A stretch of 64,000 bases of DNA from Streptomyces sp. TLI_105 (GCF_900105415.1 NZ_FNSM01000001.1:2332501-2396500); one strand, 5' to 3'; counted from the first letter of the stretch, positions 1-10,052 are shown. Translations and numbers: made by a program. The notes: generated by a model not told the origin, from the sequence alone.

Positions 1-718
1 TGGCCACGATGATGCGCTTCGGGGCGTTCGCGAAGACGTTCCGCAGGACGTTCGAGATGTCCCGCTCCGGCGGGACGAAGCCCGGGACCTCGGCGTTCGT
101 CGAGTCGGACAGGAGGAGGTCGATGCCCTCCTCGCTGAGCCGCGCGAACGCGTGGAGGTCGGTGAGCCGGCCGTCCATCGGGAGCTGGTCCATCTTGAAG
201 TCGCCGGTGGCGACGGCCATGCCCGCGGGGGTGCGGATGGCGACGGCCAGGGCGTCCGGGATGGAGTGGTTGACGGCGATGAACTCGCAGTCGAAGGGGC
301 CCAGGGTCTCGCGGTCGCCTTCCTTCACCTCCAGGGTGTAGGGGCGGATGCGGTGCTCCTGGAGCTTCGCCTCGATCAGGGCGAGGGTCAGCTTGGAGCC
401 GATGAGCGGGATGTCCGGCTTCAGCCGGAGCAGGTAGGGGACGGCACCGATGTGGTCCTCGTGCCCGTGCGTGAGCACGATGCCCTCGATGTCGTCGAGG
501 CGGTCCCGGATGATGGTGAAGTCCGGCAGGATCAGGTCGACGCCGGGCTGCTCCTCCTCGGGGAAGAGGACGCCGCAGTCGACGATCAGCAGCCGGCCGT
601 CGAACTCGAAGACCGTCATGTTGCGGCCGATCTCACCGAGGCCGCCGAGCGGGATGACGCGCAGGCCGCCCTTGGGCAGCTTCGGCGGGGCGCCGAGTTC
701 AGGATGCGGATGACTCAA
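1..718 (-). CDS. rnj: Ribonuclease J, N-terminal part (cut by window edge)
   Basis: This is a metallo-beta-lactamase/beta-CASP ribonuclease of the RNase J family, which processes and degrades RNA by endonuclease and 5'-3' exonuclease action. The metal-binding motif is seen as VLTHGHEDHIGAVPYL near residue 85, followed by VNHSIPDALAVAI and VATGDFKMD, all typical of RNase J. About 239 codons are present and the C-terminal half lies off the left edge. I chose the TTG start at 718, giving (M)SHPHPELGAP, because GAGGAG lies six bases upstream and the family N-terminus begins there. It is about 100 bp downstream of dapA on the same strand and could be co-transcribed. Certain for family; the symbol follows actinobacterial usage. 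Confidence 0.95.
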   Translation of the reverse strand, partial: MSHPHPELGAPPKLPKGGLRVIPLGGLGEIGRNMTVFEFDGRLLIVDCGVLFPEEEQPGVDLILPDFTIIRDRLDDIEGIVLTHGHEDHIGAVPYLLRLKPDIPLIGSKLTLALIEAKLQEHRIRPYTLEVKEGDRETLGPFDCEFIAVNHSIPDALAVAIRTPAGMAVATGDFKMDQLPMDGRLTDLHAFARLSEEGIDLLLSDSTNAEVPGFVPPERDISNVLRNVFANAPKRIIVA

Positions 719-818
719 AAGACTCTCCTCACCATGCGCGCCACGGACCGGTCGGGCACGTGGCGCGCATGACAATCGTGCACTTGCTGTTGTCAGTGTT
801 CAGTTGTGAAGTCCGTTG

Positions 819-1718
819 TCAGAGTTCTACCCCGCCGGCGGCCAGGTCGACCTTGAGCTGCTCGGTCTCCTGTGCGGAGAGCTCGACGAGCGGCAGGCGC
901 AGCGGTCCGGCCGGGAGGCCCTGGAGGGCGAGGGCGGCCTTGGTGGTCATGACGCCCTGGGTGCGGAACATGCCGGTGTAGACCGGCAGCAGCTTCTGGT
1001 GGATCTCGGTGGCCTTCTGGACCTCGCCGCCGAGGTGGGCGTCGAGGAGGGCGCGGAGCTCCGGGGTGACGAGGTGGCCGACGACGGAGACGAAGCCGCA
1101 GGCGCCGACGGAGAGCAGCGGCAGGTTGAGCATGTCGTCGCCGGAGTACCAGGCGAGGCCGGAGCGGGCAATGGCCCAGCTGGCGCGGCCGAGGTCGCCC
1201 TTGGCGTCCTTGTTGGCGACGATGCGCGGGTGCTCGGCGAGGCGGACGATCGTCTCGGTGTCGATCGGGACGCCGCTGCGGCCGGGGATGTCGTACAGCA
1301 TCACGGGGAGGCCGGTGGCGTCGGCGATGGCCGAGAAGTGCCGGTACAGGCCCTCCTGCGGGGGCTTGTTGTAGTAAGGGGTCACGGCGAGGAGGCCGTG
1401 GGCGCCGTCGCGCTCGGCGGTGCGGGCCAGTTCGACGGAGTGGTGGGTGTCGTTGGTGCCGATGCCGGCGACGACGTGGGCGCGGTCGCCGACCGCCTCC
1501 AGCACCGCTCGTACGAGCTCCGATTTCTCCGCGTCGCTGGTGGTCGGGGACTCGCCGGTGGTGCCGTTGATGACGAGGCCGTCGTTGCCTGCGTCCACCA
1601 GGTGGGCGGCGAGTCGCTGGGCACCGTCGAGGTCGAGTGCGCCGTCCGCCGTGAAGGGCGTGACCATGGCGGTGAGGACCCTCCCGAAGGGGGTCTGCGG
1701 AGTGGAGATCGGAGCCAT
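819..1718 (-). CDS. dapA: 4-hydroxy-tetrahydrodipicolinate synthase
   Basis: The enzyme condenses pyruvate with aspartate semialdehyde, the first committed step of lysine and diaminopimelate synthesis, in the cytoplasm. The 299-residue (beta/alpha)8-barrel shows NGTTGE (about residues 51-56), TPYYNKPP, LYDIPGR with the proton-relay Tyr, and the Schiff-base Lys in ANKDAKGD (about K170). I prefer ATG at 1718 over an in-frame GTG at 1727, because the longer form would put a rare TTA leucine codon at position 2 and family members start MAP. No strong ribosome site precedes either start. dapB lies nearby but is separated by two plus-strand genes. Streptomyces often carry more than one dapA. Confidence 0.95.
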   Translation of the reverse strand: MAPISTPQTPFGRVLTAMVTPFTADGALDLDGAQRLAAHLVDAGNDGLVINGTTGESPTTSDAEKSELVRAVLEAVGDRAHVVAGIGTNDTHHSVELARTAERDGAHGLLAVTPYYNKPPQEGLYRHFSAIADATGLPVMLYDIPGRSGVPIDTETIVRLAEHPRIVANKDAKGDLGRASWAIARSGLAWYSGDDMLNLPLLSVGACGFVSVVGHLVTPELRALLDAHLGGEVQKATEIHQKLLPVYTGMFRTQGVMTTKAALALQGLPAGPLRLPLVELSAQETEQLKVDLAAGGVEL

Positions 1719-2055
1719 GGGTAACACGCTACTCGCTGCTCAGCGCCGGGTGTCCCTGAGGGGGACAGGAGAAAGGGAGCCCGGCGCTGCCTGCTCGGGG
1801 GTTCAGGCAGCGCCGGGTCCGTTTGATCAGCCTAGATGAACTTCTCGAAACGTCGCAATACGGACACTTCGCATCGTGGGTTCGGACATGTGTGCCTGTA
1901 GAGCCGGACGGTCGAACGGCCCGCCCGATCTCTACCTACTCGTGACGTCCTACCGGAGGATGAGATTCGGCCGCTTTGATGAAAAAGGGCACCAAAACGT
2001 CGGTTCCGTCGTCTGTACCTGTGACGCATCACGACGAAGAAGGAGAGTGGCTCTG
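1719..2055. other. Intergenic region between dapA and a divergent small membrane protein
   Basis: This stretch of about 340 bp has no convincing gene. It holds the perfect hairpin annotated at 1780-1817 and a small imperfect stem, TGTCCC with GGGACA, near 1751-1767. A 66-codon minus-strand frame (1832-2032) lacks a ribosome site and resembles nothing I know. From memory, related Streptomyces have thyX directly upstream of dapA; no ThyX sequence is visible here. Confidence 0.5.
1780..1817. terminator. Perfect 14-bp hairpin upstream of dapA
   Basis: CCCGGCGCTGCCTG (1780-1793) is exactly repeated inverted at 1804-1817 with a 10-base loop. There is no U-tract, as is usual in Streptomyces. It lies upstream of dapA, with no gene ending into it now on either strand, so it may be an orphan terminator left by a lost upstream gene or a leader structure for dapA. 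Confidence 0.6.
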
Positions 2056-2295
2056 ATGTTCCGCCGGAAAGAGGCCGTACCGTTCGCGTTCGTCGCGGAG
2101 GCCGACCACTTCCGCAGTAACGTCACTCCACCGCCCCGGGAGCGCCTCAGCGCCCCGCAGATCGTGGGCCGCACCCTGCTCGGGCTGACCGTCGTGGCCG
2201 GCCTCGTCGGGTCCCTCGTCCTGGGAATGCCCTCGCTCCAGTCGGGTGACTCGGCCACTCGTCAGCAGCAGTCCGAGGCCTCCGACAACCGCTGA
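2056..2295 (+). CDS. Small single-pass membrane protein, function unknown
   Basis: A 79-residue protein that I do not recognise functionally. The N-terminal half (about residues 1-34) is basic to mixed and includes VAEADHFRSN. A hydrophobic stretch, about residues 37-58, with TLLGLTVVAGLVGSLVLG, looks like one transmembrane helix, followed by a short polar tail ending QQQSEASDNR. ATG at 2056 is preceded by AAGGAG at about 10 bases. An in-frame GTG nine bases earlier is too close to that site. It is followed 54 bp later by another membrane protein gene and they probably form an operon, divergent from dapA. Confidence 0.75.
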   Translation: MFRRKEAVPFAFVAEADHFRSNVTPPPRERLSAPQIVGRTLLGLTVVAGLVGSLVLGMPSLQSGDSATRQQQSEASDNR

Positions 2296-2349
2296 GGTAG
2301 CCTCACCGGGCACTGCCCCTTCGAGCGTGCTTGTGAGTGAGGACCTGTC

Positions 2350-2910
2350 GTGCCCCTGCCCTTCCTGACGGCCGACCGTGCTTTTGACACGACCGACCAC
2401 GTCGCCCTGCCGTTCGACGACCACGACCAGTGGCGTCGTCCGTACCGGCCGGGGTCGTGGCGGGTGGGGGCGGCGGCGCTCGCGCTGCTCCTCGCCTCGT
2501 TCGTCCTGCTCGCCTCCGTGGCCATCGCGGCGGCGGGAGCCTTCGGCGGCGCGTGCGTCACGTTCGGCATCGCCGCGCTCGTCATCGCGGCCGCCCTGCG
2601 GATGCTGCGCATGGGCGCCTGGGTGAGCCGCGCCGGCGTGCGGCGCGTGGGCTTCTTCTCGACCGTCACCGTGCCCTGGGCGAAGGTGGGGTCCCTGCGG
2701 ACCACCCAGCAGCCGGTGCGCTGGCTGGGACTCCCCCGCACGGTCCAGGGCCAGGCCCTGGTGCTCGACCGGCGGGGTGGTGAGCAGCTGCTGCTGCTCA
2801 CCGACCACAACGCCGACTTCCTCTCCCGCGTCGAGGCCTTCGACCGGGCGGCCGACACGGTCGAGGCCTGGAACGCCGAGTACGGCACGGACCCGGCCGC
2901 TACGCGCTGA
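2350..2910 (+). CDS. Two-helix membrane protein with PH-like domain
   Basis: A 186-residue membrane protein. After a polar N-terminus come two hydrophobic segments (about residues 40-63 and 66-84: AALALLLASFVLLASVAIAA and the next helix). A soluble domain follows with the pattern WVSRAGVRR, VPWAKVGSLR and LLLLTDHNADF. This resembles the bacterial PH-like domains found after paired helices, but the assignment rests on pattern only. GTG at 2350 follows GAGGA at six bases. The last 11 bases overlap the end of the convergent gene at 2900-3352. It likely shares a transcript with the small membrane protein upstream. Confidence 0.8.
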   Translation: MPLPFLTADRAFDTTDHVALPFDDHDQWRRPYRPGSWRVGAAALALLLASFVLLASVAIAAAGAFGGACVTFGIAALVIAAALRMLRMGAWVSRAGVRRVGFFSTVTVPWAKVGSLRTTQQPVRWLGLPRTVQGQALVLDRRGGEQLLLLTDHNADFLSRVEAFDRAADTVEAWNAEYGTDPAATR

Positions 2911-3352
2911 CCGGACGCCCCTCGTGGAGCGCGATGGCCCGCTGCATCGCCTTGCGGGCCCGGGGGGTGTCCCGGGCGTCGTGGTAGGCCACCGCGAGCC
3001 GGAACCAGCAGCGCCAGTCCTCGGGTGAGTCCTCCGTCTCCGCCTTGCGCAGGGCGAAGACCTCGTCGGCCGAGTCCCGGTCGATCCGGCCGCCCTGTGT
3101 GCGCTTCAGCTCGTCGACGGGCAGGCCGCCCTCGGCCTCCAGTACGGAGGCGAGGCGACCTGCCTGGCGCGCGAACCGGGTGTTCTTCCAGAGGAACCAG
3201 GCGCCCACGACGGGCAGCAGGAACGCCACCGCGCCCATGCCCATGGCGGCCGGCTCACCCGTGAGGAGCAGCAGGACGCCCTCCATCGCCACCACGCCGA
3301 AGACGAGGACGAGCACGGTGGCCAGGAAGACGTACGTGATCTTTCCGCCCAT
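2900..3352 (-). CDS. Membrane-anchored protein with TPR-like C-terminus
   Basis: A 150-residue protein with two N-terminal transmembrane helices (about residues 5-31 and 37-54). A cytoplasmic part carries one TPR-like helical pair, WRCWFRLAVAYHDARDTPRA then KAMQRAIALHEGR. The ATG at 3352 lies five bases after the dapB stop, so it is probably translated from the dapB transcript. The function is not known to me; the TPR-like unit suggests a protein-interaction role. Its stop codon overlaps the end of the convergent gene on the other strand by 11 bases. Confidence 0.8.
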   Translation of the reverse strand: MGGKITYVFLATVLVLVFGVVAMEGVLLLLTGEPAAMGMGAVAFLLPVVGAWFLWKNTRFARQAGRLASVLEAEGGLPVDELKRTQGGRIDRDSADEVFALRKAETEDSPEDWRCWFRLAVAYHDARDTPRARKAMQRAIALHEGRPVSA

Positions 3353-3357
3353 GACCG

Positions 3358-4140
<783 letters not shown>

Positions 4141-5520
4141 TCAGGAGACCGCTTGGTGAAGGCGGTCCGCCTGCTTGTCCTTCAGCGGGCCGATCACCGA
4201 CAGCGAGGGCCGCTGCTCCAGTACATCGCGGGCGACCTCGCGGACCTCGTCCGGGGTGACCGCCGCGATCCGGGAGAGCATGTCGTCGACCGACATCTGG
4301 GTGCCCCAGCACAGCTCGCTCTTGCCGATGCGGTTCATCAGCGCGCCGGTGTCCTCCAGGCCGAGCACGGTCGAGCCGGAGAGCTGGCCCACGGCGCGGG
4401 TGATCTCCTCGTCCGTGAGGCCGTCCGAGGCGACCTTGTCGAGCTCGTCGCGGCAGATCTTCAGGACGTCGTGGACCTGGCTGGGCCGGCAGCCCGCGTA
4501 CACCCCGAAGAGGCCGCAGTCGGCGAATCCCGAGGTGTACGAGTACACGCTGTAGGCCAGGCCGCGCTTCTCGCGCACCTCCTGGAAGAGGCGGGAGGAC
4601 ATGCCGCCGCCGAGGGCGGTGTTCAGCACGCCGAGGGCCCAGCGGCGCTCGTCGGTGCGGGACAGGCCCGGCATGCCGAGGACCACGTGGGCCTGCTCGG
4701 TCTTGCGGTTCAGGAGCTCGACGCGGCCCGCCGTGCGGAGCGTCCGGGCGCCCTCGCGGGGGGCGACGGGGACGGCGTCGGTGCGGCCGAGGGCGCCGGC
4801 CTTCTCGAAGGCGCGGCGGACCTGGCGCACCACCGTGGCGTGGTCGACGTTGCCCGCGCAGGCGACGACCAGGTGGGTCGGGTCGTAGTGCTTCTTGTAG
4901 AAGCGGGCGATCTGGCCGCGGCTGAGCGCGTTGATCGTGTCGACGGTGCCGAGGACCGGACGGCCCAGCGGGGTGTCGCCGAACATCGTCTGCGCGAACA
5001 GCTCGTGCACGACGTCACCCGGGTCGTCCTCGGTCATCGCGATCTCTTCGAGGATGACGCCGCGCTCGGCGTCCACGTCCTCGTCGAGGATGAGCGAGTC
5101 GGTGAGCATGTCGCAGACGACGTCGATCGCCAGCGGCAGGTCGGTGTCGAGGACCCGGGCGTAGTAGCAGGTGTACTCCTTCGCCGTGAAGGCGTTCATC
5201 TCGCCGCCGACCGCGTCGATCGCGGCGGAGATGTCGAGGGCGGACCGCTTGTGGGTGCCCTTGAAGAGGAGGTGCTCCAGGTAGTGGGTCGCGCCGTTGA
5301 GCGTCGGGGTCTCGTCGCGGGAGCCGACGTGCGCCCAGATGCCGAAGGTGGCGGAGCGCACGGAGGGGAGGGTCTCGGTGACGATCCTCAGGCCCCCGGG
5401 GAGGGTCGTGCGCCGGACCGTGCCGATGCCGTCCTTGCCCGGGAGAAGCGTTTGGGTACGGGCGACGGCCCGCCCCTCCGAAGAGGGGCGGGCCGTCGCG
5501 CGGGAACTACGGGACGTCAC
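4141..5520 (-). CDS. M16-family zinc metallopeptidase (processing-peptidase type)
   Basis: A 459-residue pitrilysin-type protease. The inverted zinc motif HYLEH is at 79-83 and the distal Glu is in [13 protein letters not shown] (about E159), with the usual spacing. The C-terminal half has the R/Y substrate motif region [19 protein letters not shown]. Length and layout match bacterial homologues of mitochondrial processing peptidase. The GTG start at 5520 overlaps the pnp stop by four bases (GTGA), so translation is probably coupled. This pairing with pnp is conserved in Streptomyces. The natural substrate is unknown. Confidence 0.93.
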   Translation of the reverse strand: MTSRSSRATARPSSEGRAVARTQTLLPGKDGIGTVRRTTLPGGLRIVTETLPSVRSATFGIWAHVGSRDETPTLNGATHYLEHLLFKGTHKRSALDISAAIDAVGGEMNAFTAKEYTCYYARVLDTDLPLAIDVVCDMLTDSLILDEDVDAERGVILEEIAMTEDDPGDVVHELFAQTMFGDTPLGRPVLGTVDTINALSRGQIARFYKKHYDPTHLVVACAGNVDHATVVRQVRRAFEKAGALGRTDAVPVAPREGARTLRTAGRVELLNRKTEQAHVVLGMPGLSRTDERRWALGVLNTALGGGMSSRLFQEVREKRGLAYSVYSYTSGFADCGLFGVYAGCRPSQVHDVLKICRDELDKVASDGLTDEEITRAVGQLSGSTVLGLEDTGALMNRIGKSELCWGTQMSVDDMLSRIAAVTPDEVREVARDVLEQRPSLSVIGPLKDKQADRLHQAVS

Positions 5521-7736
5521 TTGGCAGCGTCGTCCTTGTCACCCTCGGCGCCGTCCTCGTCCGCGATCACGGGGATCAGGGAGAGCTTGCCGCGCTGGTC
5601 GATCTCGGCGATCTCGACCTGGACCTTGGAGCCGATCGCGAGCACGTCCTCGACGTTCTCCACGCGCTTGCCACCGGCGAGCTTGCGGATCTGCGAGATG
5701 TGCAGCAGGCCGTCCTTGCCCGGGAGCAGGGAGACGAAGGCACCGAAGGTGGTGGTCTTGACGACCGTACCCAGGTAGCGCTCGCCGACCTCCGGCATGG
5801 TCGGGTTGGCGATGCCGTTGATCGTGGCGCGGGCGGCCTCGGCCTGCGAGCCGACCTGGGCACCGATGTAGATGGTGCCGTCGTCCTCGATCGTGATCTC
5901 GGCGCCGGTGTCCTCCTGGATCTGGTTGATCATCTTGCCCTTGGGGCCGATGACCTCGCCGATCTTGTCCACGGGGATCTTGACGGTGATGATCCGCGGG
6001 GCGTTGGGGGACATCTCGTCCGGCGTGTCGATCGCTTCCATCATCACGTCGAGGATGTGGAGGCGGGCGTCGCGGGCCTGCTTGAGGGCCGCGGCCAGGA
6101 CGGAGGCCGGGATGCCGTCCAGCTTGGTGTCGAGCTGGAGGGCGGTGACGAACTCCTTCGTACCGGCGACCTTGAAGTCCATGTCGCCGAAGGCGTCCTC
6201 CGCACCGAGGATGTCGGTGAGGGCGACGTAGTGCGTCTGGCCGTCGATCTCCTCGGAGATCAGACCCATGGCGATGCCGGCGACGGGGGCCTTGAGCGGC
6301 ACACCGGCGTTCAGCAGGGACATGGTGGAGGCGCAGACCGAGCCCATGGACGTCGAGCCGTTGGAGCCGAGGGCCTCGGACACCTGACGGATCGCGTAGG
6401 GGAACTCCTCGCGGGTCGGGAGGACCGGCACGAGGGCGCGCTCGGCGAGGGCGCCGTGGCCGATCTCGCGGCGCTTGGGCGAGCCCACGCGGCCGGTCTC
6501 GCCGACGGAGTACGGCGGGAAGTTGTAGTTGTGCATGTAGCGCTTGCGGGTCACCGGGGAGAGGGTGTCCAGCTGCTGCTCCATGCGGAGCATGTTGAGG
6601 GTGGTGACGCCCAGGATCTGGGTCTCGCCACGCTCGAACAGCGCCGAGCCGTGCACGCGCGGGATGGCCTCGACCTCGGCGGCGAGCGTACGGATGTCCG
6701 TGATGCCGCGGCCGTCGATGCGGACCTTGTCCTTGATGATCCGCTCGCGGACCAGCTTCTTGGTCAGCGCGCGGTAGGCGCCGGAGATCTCCTTCTCGCG
6801 GCCCTCGAAGGCCGGGAGGAGCTTCTCGGCGGCGATCTCCTTGATGCGGTCGAGCTCGGTCTCGCGCTCCTGCTTGCCGGCGATGGTGAGCGCCTGGGCG
6901 AGCTCGTCCTTGACGGCGGCGGTGAGCGCCTCCAGGACGTCGTCCTGGTAGTCCAGGAAGACGGGGAACTCGCCGGTGGGCTTGGCGGCCTTGGCGGCGA
7001 GGTCCGACTGGGCCTTGCAGAGGACCTTGATGAAGGGCTTCGCGGCCTCGAGACCGGCGGCGACGACCTCCTCGGTCGGCGCCTCGGCGCCGTCCTTGAC
7101 CAGCTGGACGGTCTTCTCGGTGGCCTCGGCCTCGACCATCATGATCGCGACGTCGCCGTCCTCGAGGACGCGACCGGCGACGACCATGTCGAAGACGGCG
7201 TCCTCGAGCTCGGTGTGCGTCGGGAACGCGACCCACTGGCCCTTGATCAGGGCGACGCGGGTGGCACCGATGGGGCCGGAGAAGGGCAGGCCCGCCAGGA
7301 TCGTGGAAGCCGAGGCGGCGTTGATCGCGACCACGTCGTACAGGTGGTCGGGGTTGAGCGCCATGATCGTCTCGACGATCTGGATCTCGTTGCGCAGGCC
7401 CTTCTTGAAGGAGGGGCGCAGCGGCCGGTCGATCAGACGGCAGGTGAGGACGGCGTCCTCGGAGGGGCGGCCCTCACGGCGGAAGAAGGAGCCGGGGATC
7501 TTGCCGGCCGCGTACTGCCGCTCCTCGACGTCCACCGTGAGGGGGAAGAAGTCGAGCTGGTCCTTGGGGCGCTTCGAGGCGGTGGTCGCCGAGAGGACCA
7601 TCGTCTCGTCGTCCAGGTAGGCGACGGCGGAGCCGGCGGCCTGCTTGGCCAGACGGCCGGTCTCGAAGCGGATGGTGCGGGTACCGAAGACGCCGTTGTC
7701 GATGACGGCCTCGGCGTAGTGGGTCTCGTTCTCCAC
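5517..7736 (-). CDS. pnp: Polyribonucleotide nucleotidyltransferase (PNPase)
   Basis: A 739-residue trimeric exoribonuclease and polymerase that degrades RNA phosphorolytically and in Streptomyces also adds 3' tails. Two RNase PH domains (about 10-240 and 330-560) are followed by a KH domain with [15 protein letters not shown] and an S1 domain with [19 protein letters not shown] near 650-720. The acidic C-terminus ends [12 protein letters not shown]. The GTG start at 7736 follows AGGAG at nine bases. It lies downstream of rpsO with a hairpin between them, as in the well-studied S. coelicolor rpsO-pnp operon, where the intergenic hairpin is processed by RNase III; whether this one is processed is inferred. 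Confidence 0.98.
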   Translation of the reverse strand: MENETHYAEAVIDNGVFGTRTIRFETGRLAKQAAGSAVAYLDDETMVLSATTASKRPKDQLDFFPLTVDVEERQYAAGKIPGSFFRREGRPSEDAVLTCRLIDRPLRPSFKKGLRNEIQIVETIMALNPDHLYDVVAINAASASTILAGLPFSGPIGATRVALIKGQWVAFPTHTELEDAVFDMVVAGRVLEDGDVAIMMVEAEATEKTVQLVKDGAEAPTEEVVAAGLEAAKPFIKVLCKAQSDLAAKAAKPTGEFPVFLDYQDDVLEALTAAVKDELAQALTIAGKQERETELDRIKEIAAEKLLPAFEGREKEISGAYRALTKKLVRERIIKDKVRIDGRGITDIRTLAAEVEAIPRVHGSALFERGETQILGVTTLNMLRMEQQLDTLSPVTRKRYMHNYNFPPYSVGETGRVGSPKRREIGHGALAERALVPVLPTREEFPYAIRQVSEALGSNGSTSMGSVCASTMSLLNAGVPLKAPVAGIAMGLISEEIDGQTHYVALTDILGAEDAFGDMDFKVAGTKEFVTALQLDTKLDGIPASVLAAALKQARDARLHILDVMMEAIDTPDEMSPNAPRIITVKIPVDKIGEVIGPKGKMINQIQEDTGAEITIEDDGTIYIGAQVGSQAEAARATINGIANPTMPEVGERYLGTVVKTTTFGAFVSLLPGKDGLLHISQIRKLAGGKRVENVEDVLAIGSKVQVEIAEIDQRGKLSLIPVIADEDGAEGDKDDAAK

Positions 7737-7977
7737 TATGGGTTTCTCCTACGTGTTCGTCTTTGCGTCCTTCGGCCCGTGTGGCCGGGGACGGTGTGCG
7801 ACGGCGGCGGAGAAGCTCGCACTCGGAGGGCGGGCCGGTCTTCGATCGAAGCACCCGGGTGTTCGTTTCCGGGGGCCACTACCGAGGACCGGCGGCTGGC
7901 CGGCGGCTTCACGCTCGTCGTATGGGGTTGTGCGACCAGACTAAGTGCCGATGCGCACTTTGCGCACGTACAGCAAA

Positions 7978-8010
7978 GGGAGCGGCCCCCTGAAAGTGGG
8001 AACCGCTCCC
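7978..8010 (-). terminator. Hairpin between rpsO and pnp
   Basis: GGGAGCGG (7978-7985) pairs with CCGCTCCC (8003-8010), just 10 bases after the rpsO stop, followed on the minus strand by TTTGCTG. It probably acts as a partial terminator or RNase III site between rpsO and pnp. Positions 8011-7737 otherwise hold only the pnp leader and no gene. Confidence 0.75.
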
Positions 8011-8020
8011 TCATGGCGTC

Positions 8021-8311
8021 TTACTTGGCGCCGCCGGCCGCACCGCGGCGGATGCCGAGGCGGTCGACCAGCGTACGGAAGCGCTGGATGTCCTTCTTGG
8101 CCAGGTACTGCAGCAGGCGGCGGCGCTGGCCGACCAGGATCAGCAGACCACGACGGGAGTGGTGGTCGTGCTTGTGCTGCTTGAGGTGCTCGGTCAGGTC
8201 CGAGATGCGGCGGGACAGCATCGCGACCTGGACCTCGGGGGAGCCGGTGTCGCCCTCCTTGGTGCCGAACTCGGCCATGATCTGCTTCTTGACAGCGGCG
8301 TCGAGAGCCAC
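8021..8311 (-). CDS. rpsO: 30S ribosomal protein S15
   Basis: A 96-residue primary rRNA-binding protein of the small subunit. It shows the family core [38 protein letters not shown] and [17 protein letters not shown] took the GTG at 8311, giving (M)[11 protein letters not shown], because GAGGAG lies seven to eight bases upstream and the resulting length fits the family, although the reading frame is open to 8449. The C-terminus is extended by a few Gly/Ala residues. It is the first gene of the pnp-M16-dapB transcription direction. Confidence 0.97.
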   Translation of the reverse strand: MALDAAVKKQIMAEFGTKEGDTGSPEVQVAMLSRRISDLTEHLKQHKHDHHSRRGLLILVGQRRRLLQYLAKKDIQRFRTLVDRLGIRRGAAGGAK

Positions 8312-8460
8312 GCGGATCTCCTCTTGGGTGTTCGTGCGCCCGCGAGTGCCCCTGGTCCATTTCTCAGGGGAAGCTTCCGTGACTCGACGGGCGAAGGTCC
8401 GATGGGCGCAGCTTCCAGGGCCTGGGAAGGCTTCCGGGAGCGCGTACACAAACGGCCGTC
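8312..8460 (-). promoter_or_regulatory. Possible structured rpsO leader
   Basis: The 150 bases before rpsO can fold locally. CCCCTG (8349-8354) can pair with CAGGGG (8365-8370), and CTTCC with GGAAG around 8411-8429. S15 autoregulates through leader RNA structures in several bacterial phyla, so such an element is plausible here, but I cannot show a known S15-binding motif. Confidence 0.3.
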
Positions 8461-8502
8461 ACACAGCGTACCAGCTCGCCCGAGCGCCCCGGATCCCTCC
8501 CC

Positions 8503-9975
8503 CTACTTGCTGGTGAGGGAGCGGACCTGGGTGAAGACGTCGAGGACCGCGAGGCAGAGCGGGACGAGGGAGAGCAGGACGAAGCCCTCGGCGAGGTCGA
8601 GGAGGCGGCCCCAGAAGGGCGAGAGGCCCTTCTTCGGGATGATCAGGCCGATCGCGGTGATCAGCGCGGCGCCGGCGGCGACGGCGGCCGTGAGCCAGAT
8701 CGTCCGGATGTCGAGGCCACCGCGGTCCCCGTACATGAGGAGGTCCTTGACCAGGTCGGCCGGCGGGTTGAGGGAGAGGCCGAGGACGAGCAGCGCGATG
8801 GCGGCGATGCCGGCGACGAGGACGCAGGCGACCTGCGAGGTGTACCGGAAGAGGCGGGCGCGCAGCAGCATCGCGAGGCCGGCGGCGAGGGCGAGGAGCT
8901 GGCCCCAGACGTTCCCGGCGAAGCCGAGGACGGCGGCGGAGCCGACGACGACGGCCGCGCAGCCGCCGACCAGGCCGAGGAGCATCTCGTGGCCGCGGCG
9001 GGCCTGGAGCGCGATGCGCTCGCCGTCGACGGGCTGCGCCTCCTCGCCCTGCTGCGGGTCGGCGGAGAAGTCGTCGTCGGCGGCGCTGCGCGGGGCGGCG
9101 TAGCCGATGGGGAGGCGGGCGAAGCGGGCGGAGAGGCCGGGCAGGAAGGCGACCAGGCCGATGGCGACGGGGGCGCAGGTGGCGGCGGCGTCGGTGGCGG
9201 TGGCCTCGGTGAGGATCATCAGGAAGGTGGCGAGGGTGCCGACGCCGGCGAGGAAGGTGGCGGCGACGAAGGGGGCGTCGCCGCTGGGGGTGAGCGCGAC
9301 GAGGGCCACGGAGGCGACGAGGACGGTGACGGAGCCGAGCAGGAACTGCAGGCGGCCGGGGCCCTGGCCGGCGTCGGCGGCGATGATGCCGGAGCCGGCG
9401 ATGAGGAGCAGCGGCAGGGCGCCGAGGCCGAGGGCCACCGCGGTGGCCCGGTCCGCGTAGACGCGAGCGCGGACGCCGGCGAAGGCGGTGAGGAGGAGGC
9501 CGGCGGCGCCCGCGATGATCCCGGGGAGGCTGTGCATGTCGTGGCGGACCGGGTCGGCGAACCAGAGGACGAAGCCCATGAGGACGAGCAGCAGCACGCC
9601 GCCGAGGAGTCCGGCGCCGCGCAGCAGTTCGTCGCTCCACAGGTGCCGGTCGCGGGTGACGGCGGAGGCGACGGCGTCGGAGACGTCGTCGTAGACGGCC
9701 GGCGGGAGCGACTGGGCGAAGGGGCGAAGGGAGAGCACCTCGCCGTCGAGGACCTGCTGGGCGGCGAGGGTGCGGGCGCCGTCGAGGACGGATCCGTCGC
9801 GGCGGACCAGGTGGTAGCCGGTCGGGGTGCCGGCCGCCTGGGTCTGCCCGGTGAGGCGCAGGATCTCCGGGTAGACGTCGGCGACGGCGATGTCCTCGGG
9901 GAGCGCGACGTCGATGCGGCTGTCCGGCGCCACGACGGTGACGCGGCAGAAGCCGGTCGCTGCGGTCGTACTCAC
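8503..9975 (-). CDS. eccD: Type VII secretion membrane channel protein EccD
   Basis: EccD forms the membrane channel of ESX/type VII secretion machines. The 490-residue protein begins with a ubiquitin-like (YukD-type) domain, about residues 8-85, with RVTVVAPDSRIDVALPEDIAV. It continues with about eleven transmembrane helices from about residue 125 to the end. A polar loop holds DDDFSADPQQGEEAQPVDGE. The GTG at 9975 is preceded by AGGGGG about nine bases away; the frame is open further upstream but that part crosses the direct repeats at 9993-10052 and is not ESX-like. It is divergent from eccC, so both probably share this regulatory region. Confidence 0.93.
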   Translation of the reverse strand: MSTTAATGFCRVTVVAPDSRIDVALPEDIAVADVYPEILRLTGQTQAAGTPTGYHLVRRDGSVLDGARTLAAQQVLDGEVLSLRPFAQSLPPAVYDDVSDAVASAVTRDRHLWSDELLRGAGLLGGVLLLVLMGFVLWFADPVRHDMHSLPGIIAGAAGLLLTAFAGVRARVYADRATAVALGLGALPLLLIAGSGIIAADAGQGPGRLQFLLGSVTVLVASVALVALTPSGDAPFVAATFLAGVGTLATFLMILTEATATDAAATCAPVAIGLVAFLPGLSARFARLPIGYAAPRSAADDDFSADPQQGEEAQPVDGERIALQARRGHEMLLGLVGGCAAVVVGSAAVLGFAGNVWGQLLALAAGLAMLLRARLFRYTSQVACVLVAGIAAIALLVLGLSLNPPADLVKDLLMYGDRGGLDIRTIWLTAAVAAGAALITAIGLIIPKKGLSPFWGRLLDLAEGFVLLSLVPLCLAVLDVFTQVRSLTSK

Positions 9976-9992
9976 GTGTGTGGACCCCCTGG

Positions 9993-10052
9993 TTCGCGGT
10001 TGCGCCCGTCGGATTTCGCGGTTGCGCCCGTTGTGATTCGCGGTTGCGCACG
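9993..10052. promoter_or_regulatory. Three direct repeats with exact 22-bp spacing between eccD and eccC
   Basis: The 16-base unit TTCGCGGTTGCGCCCG occurs at 9993-10008 and 10015-10030, with one mismatch (GCACG) at 10037-10052. Each unit starts exactly 22 bases after the last, about two helical turns, so they lie on one face of DNA. The array begins 17 bp upstream of the eccD start, on its leader or promoter side, in the divergent eccD-eccC spacer. This is the layout of an operator for a cooperatively binding regulator; no regulator is identified. Confidence 0.6.

Noticed and set aside
1832-2032. 66-codon minus-strand frame followed by the hairpin at 1780-1817
   Set aside because: It has no ribosome site and a basic, biased composition with no family match; its position before a hairpin is suggestive but not enough.
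4153-5778. 541-codon plus-strand frame across the M16 protease and pnp end
   Set aside because: It is antisense to two well-supported genes and its composition is Gly/Ala/Val-Asp shadow type.
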